DNA from: Rhabdophis nuchalis | Taxonomy: Eukaryota > Chordata > Lepidosauria > Squamata > Natricidae | Length of the DNA stretch: 64,000 nucleotides | Assembly: GCA_039707465.1 (NCBI GenBank) | Contig: CM077658.1 | Coordinates: 19,940,732 to 20,004,731, forward strand | Direction: 5' to 3' | Shown: positions 45,115 to 55,622 of the stretch, piece by piece | Layout: each line of letters begins with the position of its first letter | How positions within the stretch are numbered: position 1 is the stretch's first letter | Made by a program: the position numbers and the translations under genes | The notes under the pieces: generated by a model | Seen by the model: only the letters and a program-made list of their open reading frames with translations | Told to the model about the DNA's origin: nothing | The model's database searches: none

Positions 45115-45870
45115 AGTAGCAATAGACTTAGACTTATATACCGCTTCACAGTGCTTTTACAGCCCTCTCTAAGCGGTTTACAGAATCAGCGTCTTGCCCC
45201 CAACTATCTGGGTCCTTTGGAAAGATGGAAGGCTGAGTCAACCTTGAGCCAGTCAGGATTGAACCCCTGGCAGTCAGCAGAATTAGCCTTCAATACTGCC
45301 TTCTAACTACTGAGAAGGAGAGAGGGAGGGAGAGAGAGGGAGGGAAGGAAGGAAAATAGCAATAGCACTTAGACTTATATACTGTTTCATAGTGTTTTCA
45401 ACCCTAAGTGGTCACTACATTGCCCCCAACAATCTGGGTCCTTCTTTTACCGACCTTGGAAGGATGTAAGTTAATCTTCAGCCAGTCAGAATCGAACTCC
45501 TGGAAGTGGGCAGAGCTAGCCTGTAATATGGCATTCTTAACATTGCACCAACAAGGAAGGAAGGAAGGAAGGAAGGAAGGAAGGAAGGAAGGAAGGAAGG
45601 AAGGAAGGAAGGAAGGAAGGAAGGAATAACAATAGCACTTAGATTTATATACCGCTTTACAGTGCTTTACAGCCCTCTCTAAGCGGTTTACAGAGTCAGC
45701 CTCTTGCCCCCAACAATCTGGGCCCTCATTTTACCCACCTCGGAAGGATGGAAGGATGAATCAACCTTGAGCCTGATGAGATTTGAACTGCCAAATTGCA
45801 GTCAGCCAGCAGTCAGCAGACATAGCCTGCAGTACCACACTCTAACTACTGTGCCACCACAGCTCTTAAG
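45115..45870 (-). mobile_element. Three successive Sauria-type SINEs, all minus strand
   Basis: Copies at 45115-45310, 45355-45545 and 45627-45870. Each begins (read on plus) with ATAGCACTTAGA.TTATATAC and continues with CCTCTCTAAGCGGTTTACAG, CTTGCCCCCAACAATCTGGG and CCTTGAGCC. They are separated by GAGA/(GGAA)n tracts (45303-45352, 45554-45626). Confidence 0.85.
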
Positions 45871-46089
45871 CATTGGATGCCCAACATGTTGGTCTTTGAG
45901 CATGATTCATTTGTTAATCTGAAAATAAGATGTAAATTAAGTACTCTTGCAAGCCACAAATGGTCTGTGGAATTACTCAAAGAAAGTATAATGGAATGGA
46001 TCTCCTTGATTCTTATCCGGTGGGGCAAAGGCACTTTTTATAGACAAAAGAAACATGTTCCCCACTCCCCCTTTTCCAGAAACTATAAC

Positions 46090-46275
46090 TAAATTGTGAG
46101 GTCCTTGGTGCTGTCTGAGCTTGGCTGTTTTCTTGCAGACGTTTCATTACCAAACTAGACAACGTCATCAGTCGCATGATGTTACTTAGTTTGGTGATGA
46201 AACATCGTCAAGAAAACAGCCAAGCTCAGGACCCCATATTTCAACCCCGAGCTACAAATATTCTCTTCTGTCGGT
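46090..46275. repeat. Foldback repeat, family F1
   Basis: Arms GAGCTTGGCTGTTTTCTTG (46117 onward) and AAGAAAACAGCCAAGCTC (to about 46228). The minus strand 46171-46138 reads CTGATGA, then a stem region, then GAAACGTC. Confidence 0.85.
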
Positions 46276-46279
46276 ATTG

Positions 46280-47090
46280 CTGTATTGCTTTAGTCACTTA
46301 TTAGTCATTTGAACTAATTGATGATTTATTTCATGTAATCTCAGTGATACTAACCAAATCTGCCTCTGCCGCACCTTTTTGTATCGCTGGTAATTGGGGA
46401 TGTGCATAACACAGTTATGGCATGGGATGTACTAGATGTTACTGCAAATTTGACGTTGCATTTTTGATGGCAGACATAATTCTAAAGTACGGTTGTGCAA
46501 TTACGTTTTTCTTTCTTTTTTTAAGTGTGCTCTCTTTTCTCCTGGCCATGCTTGTTAAAATTGAGGTCAAGAGTTTCTGTAATTTTGAGGTGGGAAACGC
46601 ATGAAGACTATAGAGGAAGTGCTAAAATAGGCATTACACCTCTGGATGTGTGAGCGCACAAAGAACTTGCAGCTCCAGGAAAACATGGAAACCTTAAGTT
46701 GTCCTCCCATGCACAATTGATTGATTCCTTCTATCTTGCGATATCACCATACCCATTCAAGCTTTGGACCCAATCTTGATGTAGGGTAACTTTTAATTGA
46801 ATCAAGGACTCTGGAAAAGTTTGATTTCTATATAGCGTTCATCATCAGCCCTTAGTAGTCGAATATATCCACCATATGCAGGAGATACACCTGTCTCTTG
46901 GTTGGCATGAATGATACCTCATTCTGAATCCTCGGAAAGCTACTAATCAGACTTGTAAAGTAGTTTATGCCAACCTAATTAGAATAGAACAGAACAGAAT
47001 TCAAGAGGAGTTGAACTTAGTCCACTTATGGCTACGTAGGGATTCTAGACACATGCCCCTTTTAATTCTGCCCCCAGTTTTTGCTACTCC
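46280..47090. other. FTO intron 1 segment, mostly unassigned
   Basis: Complex AT-rich DNA with no gene. Possibly repeat-derived around 46860-46990 (CATGAATGATACCTCATTC), but no family recognised. Confidence 0.3.
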
Positions 47091-47101
47091 TTCTCCTACA
47101 C

Positions 47102-47448
47102 CAGCGATGGCAAACCTTTTCGGCACCAAGTGTCCAAACCGAAATGTGCATGTGCCAGAGCACCGGAAACCCAGAGCACCAGCTGGCTGGTGCATGCATG
47201 CCTGTTTTTTTATTGGTTTTGGTCATTTTTGGGGCTGTTTTCAACTGTTTTCAGGCCATATTTGAGCCATTTTGTGGGGCCAAAAATTACCCAGAAAACA
47301 GCCCAGAAAATGCCCTGAAAACAGCTCAGAAAATGGGCTGGTTTTTTTACCGTTTTCAGGCAGTTTTCACCGGGGGACAGCGTGCATGCACACAGAGAGG
47401 TCTCTGTGTGCCACCTCTGGCACGCATGCCATAGGTTCGCCATCACTG
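47102..47448. mobile_element. Non-autonomous hAT element, 347 bp
   Basis: Ends CAGCGATGGCAAACC / GGTTCGCCATCACTG. Exact 8-bp target duplication TCCTACAC at 47094-47101 and 47449-47456. The internal segment has an AGAAAA..GCCCAGAAAA repeat. Confidence 0.94.
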
Positions 47449-47489
47449 TCCTACACATTACAATAGATGTAGCATGCTGAGCAAGACTG

Positions 47490-47770
47490 AAGTAAAGGCA
47501 CCTGGGGGCAGGACAAGAAGCAATGGGTGGAAACTAATCAAGGAAAGGAGCAACTTATAACTAAGGAGAAATTTCCTGAGTTAGAACAATCAACCTCTGG
47601 AACAACTTGCCTCCAGAAGTTGTGAATGCCCCAACCCTGGAAGTCTTTAAGAAGATGTTAGGTAGCTATTTGTCTGAAATGGTATAAGGTTCCTGCCCAC
47701 GCAGGGGGTTGGACTAGAAGACCTACAAGGTCCCTTCCAACTCTGCTATTGGATTGGATTGGATTGGATT
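47490..47770 (+). mobile_element. CR1 3' tail with (GGATT)n end
   Basis: AAGGCACCTGGGGGCAGGAC, GAAGCAATGGGTGGAAACTA, AAGGTCCCTTCCAACTCTGC, then (ATTGG)n. Confidence 0.87.
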
Positions 47771-48363
47771 GTAAATCCTAGTGGCCCACGTGAATGTTGA
47801 ATCGTCTGGCATATTTATACTCTGAAACAGCTCCCTGAAATTTCCCCATCACCGGGCTTTGTCGGTATTTGAGAATAAACAATTTCGATCTTTTGCCCAA
47901 AGAATAAAATTTTCACATTATTTTGTCATAGATGCTTTTGAGCAGCCAATGGGCGACCGCACTGTTCCCTTTGGGGGAAACCTTACAAAACCTGAAAATG
48001 TGGCTTTCAATTAAGTTTGTGTTGACACAGGTGAAGGGTAGTCATCCATTTCGGATGCTGGCAAGCAGACAGGGCGATACGCAACATCTGTGTTGTATAG
48101 TCTTGACAATTAGGAGGAAGAGGGAAAGAAAAGGAAACACTTGGGTGCCAGGAAGATTTTTAGCTCTTGCGTGAAATAAATAGGTTTTTTTTTTTATTTG
48201 AACATAAGACAAGCCCTCCTGGGGAAAGCAAAATCCTGAGGCTAGACTTACTCCTTGTTGTCTGTAAATCAACACCTAATGATTCACACATATTTTCATT
48301 TGTTAGGCTAATATTAGCAGTCTACGTTGAGGGCATTTGCTGGGGAAACCAACCGTAACAATG

Positions 48364-48940
48364 GACTGTTCTTTCTATTGAAGTTGTGGATGTTCCAACA
48401 CTGGAAGTTTTTAAGAAGAGGTTGGGCAACCATTTGTCTGAAATAGCATAGGGCCATGATGGCAGACCTATGGCACACGTCCCAGAGGTACCACACAGAG
48501 CCCTCTTTGCGGGCACATGAGTCGTTGCCTCAGCCAGCTCCACCATGCATGCGTGTGTGCCTCCCGCTGGCCAGCTGATTTTTGGGTCTCTGCTGTGCAT
48601 GCGTGGGAGGTGGGGCGCATGCAAAAGACGTGCACTGATGGGCGGGGAGTGTGGTGCACCCGCCTCCCCATGCCTCGTTTTTGGTCCCAGGAGGCTTCAG
48701 GAACGACTGCTGAAACAGGGTGTGGGGATGTCGCATGCGAATGTACAGGGGGCAGGGCACGGGGGTCATGCGCGTGTGCAGGGGCGCAGGGGGTGCCAGC
48801 GCACACATTGTATTATGGGTGTGGCACATGACAACAAAAAGGTTAGCCATCACTGGTATAGGGTTTCATGCCCGGACCGGGGGGGGGTTGGACTAGAAGA
48901 CCTTCAAGGTCCCTTCCAACTCTGCTATTCTGTTTCTTTC
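48364..48940 (+). mobile_element. CR1 3' tail split by a hAT insertion
   Basis: 48364-48453 (TATTGAAGTTGTGGATGTTCC ... CTGAAATAGCATAGGG) continues at 48856-48940 (TATAGGGTTTCATGCCC ... CCCTTCCAACTCTGC). The interruption is the hAT element at 48454-48855. Confidence 0.9.
48454..48855. mobile_element. Non-autonomous hAT element, 402 bp, nested in CR1
   Basis: Ends CCATGATGGCAGACC / GGTTAGCCATCACTG; target duplication GCATAGGG / GTATAGGG (7/8). Same family as 47102-47448 and 60669-61044. Confidence 0.92.
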
Positions 48941-50540
48941 TTATTACAGCTCATCCTAGGGATCCGAACACAAAAACATGGGGTTCATTGGAACACAAGA
49001 ACGCTCACATTTGACCGGGACCGTTTTGTTCTGTGTTTAAAAACAAAACTTCTTTTTCATTTCCTGCACACCCTTCGAAGAATGCCTGAACATGTCAACA
49101 TTGACTCCAAGCACAACAGCGCACCGCCCGACAATCTCACAAGCAATTCCGCTTTTCTATTTTTATTTTCCGCACAGAGAGTATGTTTTTATATATAAAT
49201 GCACACAGAGAGAAAAGACTTGGGGGGGAAAGTGAGAAGAGCAGATTTAAAAAAATGTTTAAACACAACCCTGTTTATTTGAAAGCTTTTTTTGTGGGGG
49301 GGACGGACAAAGGCCACTCTTTACCCCATTAAACGTGCATTTTAAAACCTGCACCACACTTATTTTTGTCCAGGAATTAATTTCTGTTTCTGAAAGCTCT
49401 TGATCCGTTGAGATTTTGCAAGCGTGGTGTATATCCAGACACATTGCAGGTGCATAAACACGTTATCAACCAACCGGTTGGTGAAACAGGCTTGCTCCCC
49501 CCACCGACACCCCCTCTTTTTTTTCATTTTATTTTGGTGGAATCTGCAAGTGGCTTGATGTATTTGACACATGTGTGACAGCTCCCTGCATATTGAGAAG
49601 AGTGGTGTGTTAGACTACCCCAGCTGTGTGTGTGTGTGTTTGTCTGCACATCAAACCCGAGAGCACCCGCTTAGTCAGATCTGACAATCACATGTGAGCT
49701 GGTATTACTTCCACTCCAGAGTGCATTTTAATGCCAAGAGCTGAACATTTGACAAAGAAATTGTCAGGATATAGTGCTACCCCAGCACTCGTGAAATATC
49801 CTCACTCTACCAGCTCAATATTCTTTTATTGTACATACATAAAAGTAGCTCCTTCTGAATTCCTTTCTTCTCCTCTCCTCTCCTCTTCCCTCCCTTCCCG
49901 TCTTCTCTCCTCCCCTCCCCTCCCCACCCCTCCCACCAGCGGTTGGATTCACTTATCTTCCCTACGGATTCGCAAATGTGAGTGTGTGTCGTGTCTGCGC
50001 ATGGGCAGAATGTCACACGTTGGGGCGGGTGGGCGGAGGCTCCTGGAGCTGCCGCTACCGGTTCACCCGAACCAGAGAGAACTGGCTAAATACCATCTCT
50101 GCTTCCCACCCCTTTCCCTTCCCCATTTCTTTATCCTTTCCCCCTCCCTCCCTCCCATCCTTTTCCTCTTCCTCTCTCTCTTCCGGTCCCTCTCTGGCCA
50201 ATAAACTCATCCGCTAGCTGCCACTTCTCCAAGCAAACCGTGACTTTTTGGAGGCTTTTAGGCCTGACTCACGCCTTCACTGTTCGTTTCGTCTTCTCTG
50301 ATATCACTTTATTGGGTTGAAATCACACTATTTCTATTTACTTTCAAATTATGTGATACGGGAGGGGGGAATAATCTTTTACTTTGTATTGTACGTTTGC
50401 TCTTTTCGCTATTTACATTTTGAATGGTCTACAGTTTTGTTGTGTTTACATAATTTTTTGTAAAAGAAAATCTGGAGAGTAAGGTTAATAGAGGTTTGGA
50501 ATCTTATTGACTCTCAAATAATTTTTTCTTGTCTTTTTAG
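48940..50540. other. Last 1.6 kb of FTO intron 1
   Basis: 49080-49200 and 49560-49800 look repeat-poor (GTCAACATTGACTCCAAGC, AGATCTGACAATCACATGTG). 49855-50190 is CT-rich with a GC-rich repeat core (49935-50095, CTACCGGTTCACCCGAACCA). 50200-50540 is AT-rich intron leading to the exon 2 acceptor. Confidence 0.4.
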
Positions 50541-50618
50541 AAACGAAAACTTCTGCATGAACTTGGTGAGAGCTGTCTTCCATATTTGACGCCAAAAGAT
50601 GCTGGCTTCCATCAGCTG
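50541..50618 (+). CDS. FTO: FTO coding exon 2
   Basis: A 78-nt phase 0-0 exon of 26 codons, acceptor GTCTTTTTAG, donor CAGCTG/GTAATG. It encodes KRKLLHELGESCLPYLTPKD followed by AGFHQL. The LPYLTPKD block is the FTO signature. The flanking introns hold the 26-kb repeat-rich segment on the left and the expanded minisatellite about 315 bp to the right. Confidence 0.95.
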
Positions 50619-50932
50619 GTAATGTTCAAAAGAAACATATTTTGAGAAACCTTAACAATGTGTTTGTCGGTCTTTTCTTTCTTTTTACATCTTGTTCTTG
50701 AGTACTTTACCTCGGTATTTACAAGAGGAAACCTCCAAACTCAAAACTGATTTAAACAAATATCTCCAAGCGGATTAAAGGAGATCAATGAAGGGTGATT
50801 TTGGTTATAATGCATGGTTTCCTATAAGGCCAACTTGGAGCCTTTGTGTCATTTTCACTTTATTTGCAAAATAAATAAACGAAGGTGGTTGCCCCCACCT
50901 GAAGTTACTGGTCTGTGCAAATATAGTAGCAG

Positions 50933-52063
50933 CAAGGGTGAAATCCAGCAAGTTCTAACACGTTCTGGAGAACCGGTAGTGGGAATTTTGAATAGTTCTA
51001 AGAACCGGTAGTGGAAATTTTGAGTAGTTCTAAGAACCGGTAGCGGAAATTTTGAATAGTTCTAAGAACCGGTAGTGGAAATTTTGAATAGTTCTAAGAA
51101 CCGGTAGCGGAAATTTTGAATAGTTCTAAGAACCGGTAGCGGAAATTTTGAATAGTTCTAAGAACCGGTAGTGGAAATTTTGAATAGTTCTAAGAACCGG
51201 TAGCGGAAATTTTGAGTAGTTCTAAGAACCGGTAGTGGAAATTTTGAATAGTTCTAAGAACCGGTAGCGGAAATTTTGAGTAGTTCTAAGAACCGGTAGT
51301 GGAAATTTTGAATAGTTCTAAGAACCGGTAGTGGAAATTTTAAATAGTTCTAAGAACCGGTAGTGGAAATTTTGAGTAGTTCTAAGAACCGGTAGTGGAA
51401 ATTTTGAATAGTTCTAAGAACCGGTAGAGGAAATTGTGTATAGTTCTAAGAACCGGTAGTGGAAATTTTGAATAGTTCTAAGAACCGGTAGTGGAAATTT
51501 TGAATAGTTCTAAGAACCGGTAGTGGAAATTTTGAGTAGTTCAGAGAACCGGTAGCGGAAATTTTGAGTAGTTCTAAGAACCGGTAGTGGAAATTTTGAA
51601 TAGTTCTAAGAACCGGTAGCGGAAATTTTGAGTAGTTCTAAGAACCGGTAGTGGAAATTTTGAATAGTTCTAAGAACCGGTAGTGGAAATTTTAAATAGT
51701 TCTAAGAACCGGTAGTGGAAATTTTGAGTAGTTCTAAGAACCGGTAGTGGAAATTTTGAATAGTTCTAAGAACCGGTAGAGGAAATTGTGTATAGTTCTA
51801 AGAACCGGTAGTGGAAATTTTGAATAGTTCTAAGAACCGGTAGTGGAAATTTTGAATAGTTCTAAGAACCGGTAGTGGAAATTTTGAGTAGTTCAGAGAA
51901 CCGGTACCGGAAATTTTGAGTAGTTTGGAAAACTGGCAAATGCCACCTCTGACTGGCCCCAGCGTGAGGTGGGAATGGATAATTTGCAGTATCCTTCCCC
52001 TGCCATGCCCACCAAGTCACACCCACAGAATCGGTAATTTTAAAAAATTGAATTTCACTGCTG
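50933..52063. mobile_element. hAT miniature element inflated by a 32-bp minisatellite
   Basis: Ends CAAGGGTGAAATCCAGC / TTGAATTTCACTGCTG with flanks AGTAGCAG / AGTAGTGG (6/8). It is the same family as the 203-bp element at 36667-36869, but 1131 bp long. AACCGGTA recurs every 32 bp from 50971 to 51899 with no indel (30 starts). It lies in FTO intron 2. Confidence 0.93.
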
Positions 52064-52892
52064 AGTAGTGGGTATATGGGTATGTCTCATTTACGAAGGT
52101 GAGTTTGAAGAGAAAGGGACCTGATTCGGAAGAGTTCGACTTGATCTGGATAAAAAGTCTGCACCCTGGTAAGATAAGAAACCTGGGCCAGAGAAGAATA
52201 GGAATACCATACTGGTAGGGGGGGAAAAGGAGGGGTTATTGAAGAAATGGAAAAAAGTGTGCACAGTTTTTGTTCAACAGTTTGGACAAATATAAAACAC
52301 ATGGAAAAATGTGGGTAAGTTCTTTCCAATTAAGTAGGAACATACTGAATGAAAGACATAAAAATGAACCTTTTTCTCAGTTTTGAACAGCTACGGCAGG
52401 AGTTCCCATATTATAGCTATGTCAACTTTTCTCATGTTGACATGTGGTCGAAAGATGCCTTTTTAACGGCCCCCACTTTCCCCCTCCCTCCCCCACTGTT
52501 TCAGGAAGAAAAGTACGTTCTTTTGCCTTTTTCTTTCTAAAGATTGATGGAAGAGGGTGATTCCTTTTTATAGCAGTTGAAAATTTATCACTTAACATAT
52601 GTTGAGAAAACTTACGCAATTCAGATTTGGACATTACATTTTACCTTCAAAACATCTCGGGTCTATTGAGATAGGATTAAAAAGACCCCACTCTGAAATT
52701 ACAGAGAATTTCCACCAATTTGGCATTCCTAAAAATGTCGCGTTTGTTGAGTATTTGGGGAGTTACTCTCTTAGGTTACGTGGTAGGTATCAGGTTAGGA
52801 GCATTAGGTAACCTTCTATGGTTCTGGGAGCATTCATATTTATAGGTTACCTTATAATACACTCTTTAAATTCTCTTCTTTTAACGTTTCAT

Positions 52893-53290
52893 GAAGGGAT
52901 GTGGTGGCTCAGTGGCTAAGATGCTGAGCTTGTCGATCAGAAATGTCAGCAGTTCGAATCCCTAGCGCTGCGTAACAGAGTGAGCTCCCGTTACTTGTCC
53001 CAGCTTCTGCCAACCTAGCAGTTCGAAAGCATGTAAAAATGCAAGTAGAAAAATAGGGACCACCTTTGGTGGGAAGGTAACAGCGTTCTGTACTGTTTAG
53101 CCTTTAGTCATGCCAGCCACATGACCAGGTTCAAGGACTGAGTGCCACGTGACGGCATGAGCGTCTGTTACTTGCTCCAGCTCCTGGCTCATGTAGCAGT
53201 TCAAAACCTGACAAATGCAAGTAGATAAAAAAGTACCACTTTGGTGGGAAGCATTCTGGTGTATAGTCAAGCTGGCCAGATGACCATGGA
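52893..53290 (+). mobile_element. SINE-G followed by a partial second SINE-G copy
   Basis: 52893-53115 is a normal head and body (GATGTGGTGGCTCAGTGGCT). 53125-53290 repeats the body (GCACGTGACGGCATGAGCG-like, CAAATGCAAGTAGATAAAAA, TTTGGTGGGAAGCATTCTGG) in the same orientation. Confidence 0.75.
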
Positions 53291-53902
53291 AAATTTTCCA
53301 AGCTGGCCTCCCCTCCTTTAATGTTAAGTTGGAAAATGCCAAACGAAAGACTTAAAAAAGAGAGACTTTTTCTTAGTTTGAATAGATACAATCACCGTTC
53401 TTACTTAAGGATCTTTTTAGGACTCGGCCTCCATGTAGGTAGAGGTTATCAGGCTGGGCCTCCAAATCGGGAAGGCTGCCGTTTAGACATGTCTTCAGTT
53501 TCTTGATCCAAATGTTATTATCTCCCCGTAGAGAACTGGGGCGCCACCCTCCTTTGGCCCCAAAGATGGCTTGGCAGAGTTCGTGGCTGCTGATGTCACT
53601 TAAGCTTCCAAGAAAACAAAAACACAGAGGCGGTGTATGATTTGTAGGAAGCTAAAAATATATCGCCTGACCTCGGGTTGCTCCGGGCATGTTAAGGTTT
53701 TGTTCTGGGATAATGTTTAAAAAATTAAACTTGAAAACTTTTGTATGTTTTTTTTTCTTTGAGCAAATTCATTTAGGGCCTCTTTGATCTGTGTGAAAAA
53801 AATGGGGTGACCTTTAATATTAGCTGTCAGAGATAACAGCAGAAGTGATGTGAGTTTTGTCCCTTCAATCAATGAAAATGTCCAGTACGAGTTCAATGGT
53901 GG

Positions 53903-54333
53903 TTTTTTCCCCTTCCTTTCCTTTCCTTTCCTTTCCTTTCCTTTCCTTTCCTTCCTTCCTTCCTTCCTTCCTTCCTTCCTTCCTTCCTTCCTCCTCCCTC
54001 CCTCCCTCCCTCCCTCTTTCTTTCCTTCCTTCCTTCCTTCCTTCCTCCTTCCTTCCTTCCTCCTCCCTCCCTCCCTCTTTCTTTCTTTCCTTCCTTCCTT
54101 CCTTCCTCCTCCCTCCCTCCCTCCCTCCCTCCCTTCTTTCCTTCCTTCCTTCCTTCCTTCCTTCCTTCCTCCTCCCTCCCTCCCTCTCTTCCTCCCTCTT
54201 TCTTTCTTTCTTTCCTTCCTTCCTTCCTTCCTTCCTTCCTTCCTTCCTTCCTTCCTTCCTCCTTCCTTCCTTCCTTCCTTCCTTCCTTCCTTCCTCCTCC
54301 CTCCCTCCCTCCCTCCCTCCCTCCCTCCCTCCC

Positions 54334-54397
<64 letters not shown>

Positions 54398-54399
54398 TC
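53903..54399. repeat. 497-nt uninterrupted pyrimidine tract (CCTT/CCCT/CTTT)
   Basis: Not a single purine on the plus strand from 53903 to 54399, in blocks of (CCTTT)n, (CCTT)n, (CCCT)n and (CTTT)n. The long Ser/Leu/Pro/Phe-rich and Lys/Glu/Arg/Gly-rich frames are artefacts. FTO intron 2. Confidence 0.97.
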
Positions 54400-54694
54400 A
54401 ATTCCTCTCTTTTCCTCCCAACCTTTCTTTGTCTTCTGATCTCTTAATGTTTTCCTTATGTAGGACAAAGCAGGATGCCTGGCTGGAGAATGAAAGAAGC
54501 CTGATTGGTATTTTCGGATGATGTGTTAGAAATGTGTTTCCATTTCCTCTTTTCTTTTCTTTTCTTTTCTTTTTTAAAACAAGTTTCTTTTAAAGCACGG
54601 AAACCAGGCAGCCAGTGTTTAAGATGTATTAATAGGATGCTTAATTTTGCAAGTCCAAAAGTAGCATACTGTATGTCTTATTTAAAAGTAATGT

Positions 54695-55150
54695 AGGTAG
54701 TCCTCAACTCATGATCACAATTGAGCCCAAAATTTGTTGCAGTGAAGTTTTACGACGTTTCTTGCCACAGTGGTTAAGTGAATCACTGTAATTATTAAAT
54801 TAGTAACACGCTTAAGTGAATCTGGTCTCCCCATTGACTTGTCAGAAGGTCGCAAAAGGGGACCACGTACTTCCTGGACCCTACAACCATCAAATATATG
54901 AGCCAGTTGCCAACCCGTTTCTCAAGAGGCAACTGGACTTTCTTTGTTTCTCCCTGAAGACTTTACGCTTCTCATCCAAGAAGCTTCTTCGGTTCTAAAA
55001 AAAGAAAGAAGTTGAACTGAAGAAGCTTGCTGGATGAGAAGCATTTTCAAGGAAAATCAAAGAAAATCCAGCTGTCTCTTGAAAAAAAACAACCCACCTT
55101 TGGGACAACTGTAATCTGGATGACTGAGAATCTTCATAGACGAAGGATCA
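54695..55150. repeat. TIR-400 fragment and foldback repeat, family F2
   Basis: 54695-54920 is the TIR-400 head (GTAGTCCTCAACTCATGATC). 54925-55150 is F2 with arms GAGGCAACTGGACTTTCTTTG and AAAGAAAATCCAGCTGTCTC around CATCCAAGAAGCTTCTTCGG. Confidence 0.75.
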
Positions 55151-55207
55151 GACGGGCAATTCAGTTGAAATATATATATATATAACATTCCCTCCGTCAT
55201 AACCAAA

Positions 55208-55565
55208 AGGGACGTGGTGGCTCAGGGGCTAAGACGCTGAGCTTGTCAATCAGAAAGGTCAGCAATTCAGCAGTTCGAATCACTATTGCCATGTAACGGA
55301 GTGAGCTCCCATTCCTTGTCCCAGCTTCTGCCAACCTAGCAGTTCGAAAGCTCGTAAAAAAATGCAAGTAGAAAAATAGGGACCACCATTGGTAGGAAGG
55401 TAACAGCGTTCCATGCACCTTCGGTGTTTAGTCATGCCGGCCATATGATCAGGGAGATGTCTTTGGACAGCGCTGGCTCTTCAGCTTTGAAATGGAAGTG
55501 AGCACTGCCCCCTAGAGTCGGGAATGACTAGCATACAGTATATGTACGAGGGGAACCTTGACCTT
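55208..55565 (+). mobile_element. SINE-G copy, full length, just upstream of FTO exon 3
   Basis: GACGTGGTGGCTCAGGGGCT, an internal AGCAGTTCGAATCAC B-box-like site, and the tail GAGGGGAACCTTGACCTTTAC. It ends about 58 bp before the exon 3 acceptor. Confidence 0.88.
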
Positions 55566-55622
55566 TACTGTCTTAAGCACCAAATATGTATCAGAATAAT
55601 TTTTTTTCCCTTTTCTTTTTAG

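Noticed and set aside
47011..47466. Several overlapping short frames at 47.0-47.5 kb and 48.3-49.2 kb
   Set aside because: They fall in hAT elements whose ends and 8-bp duplications are clear, and which have no transposase.
50971..51930. Regularly spaced repeats resembling a CRISPR array
   Set aside because: The 32-bp units are contiguous with no unique spacers and lie inside a transposon in a vertebrate intron; it is a minisatellite.
53850..54521. Long overlapping open frames (up to 223 codons) on both strands
   Set aside because: They are translations of the pure pyrimidine tract, Ser/Leu/Pro/Phe on one strand and Lys/Glu/Arg/Gly on the other. No start context, splice site or homology supports a protein.
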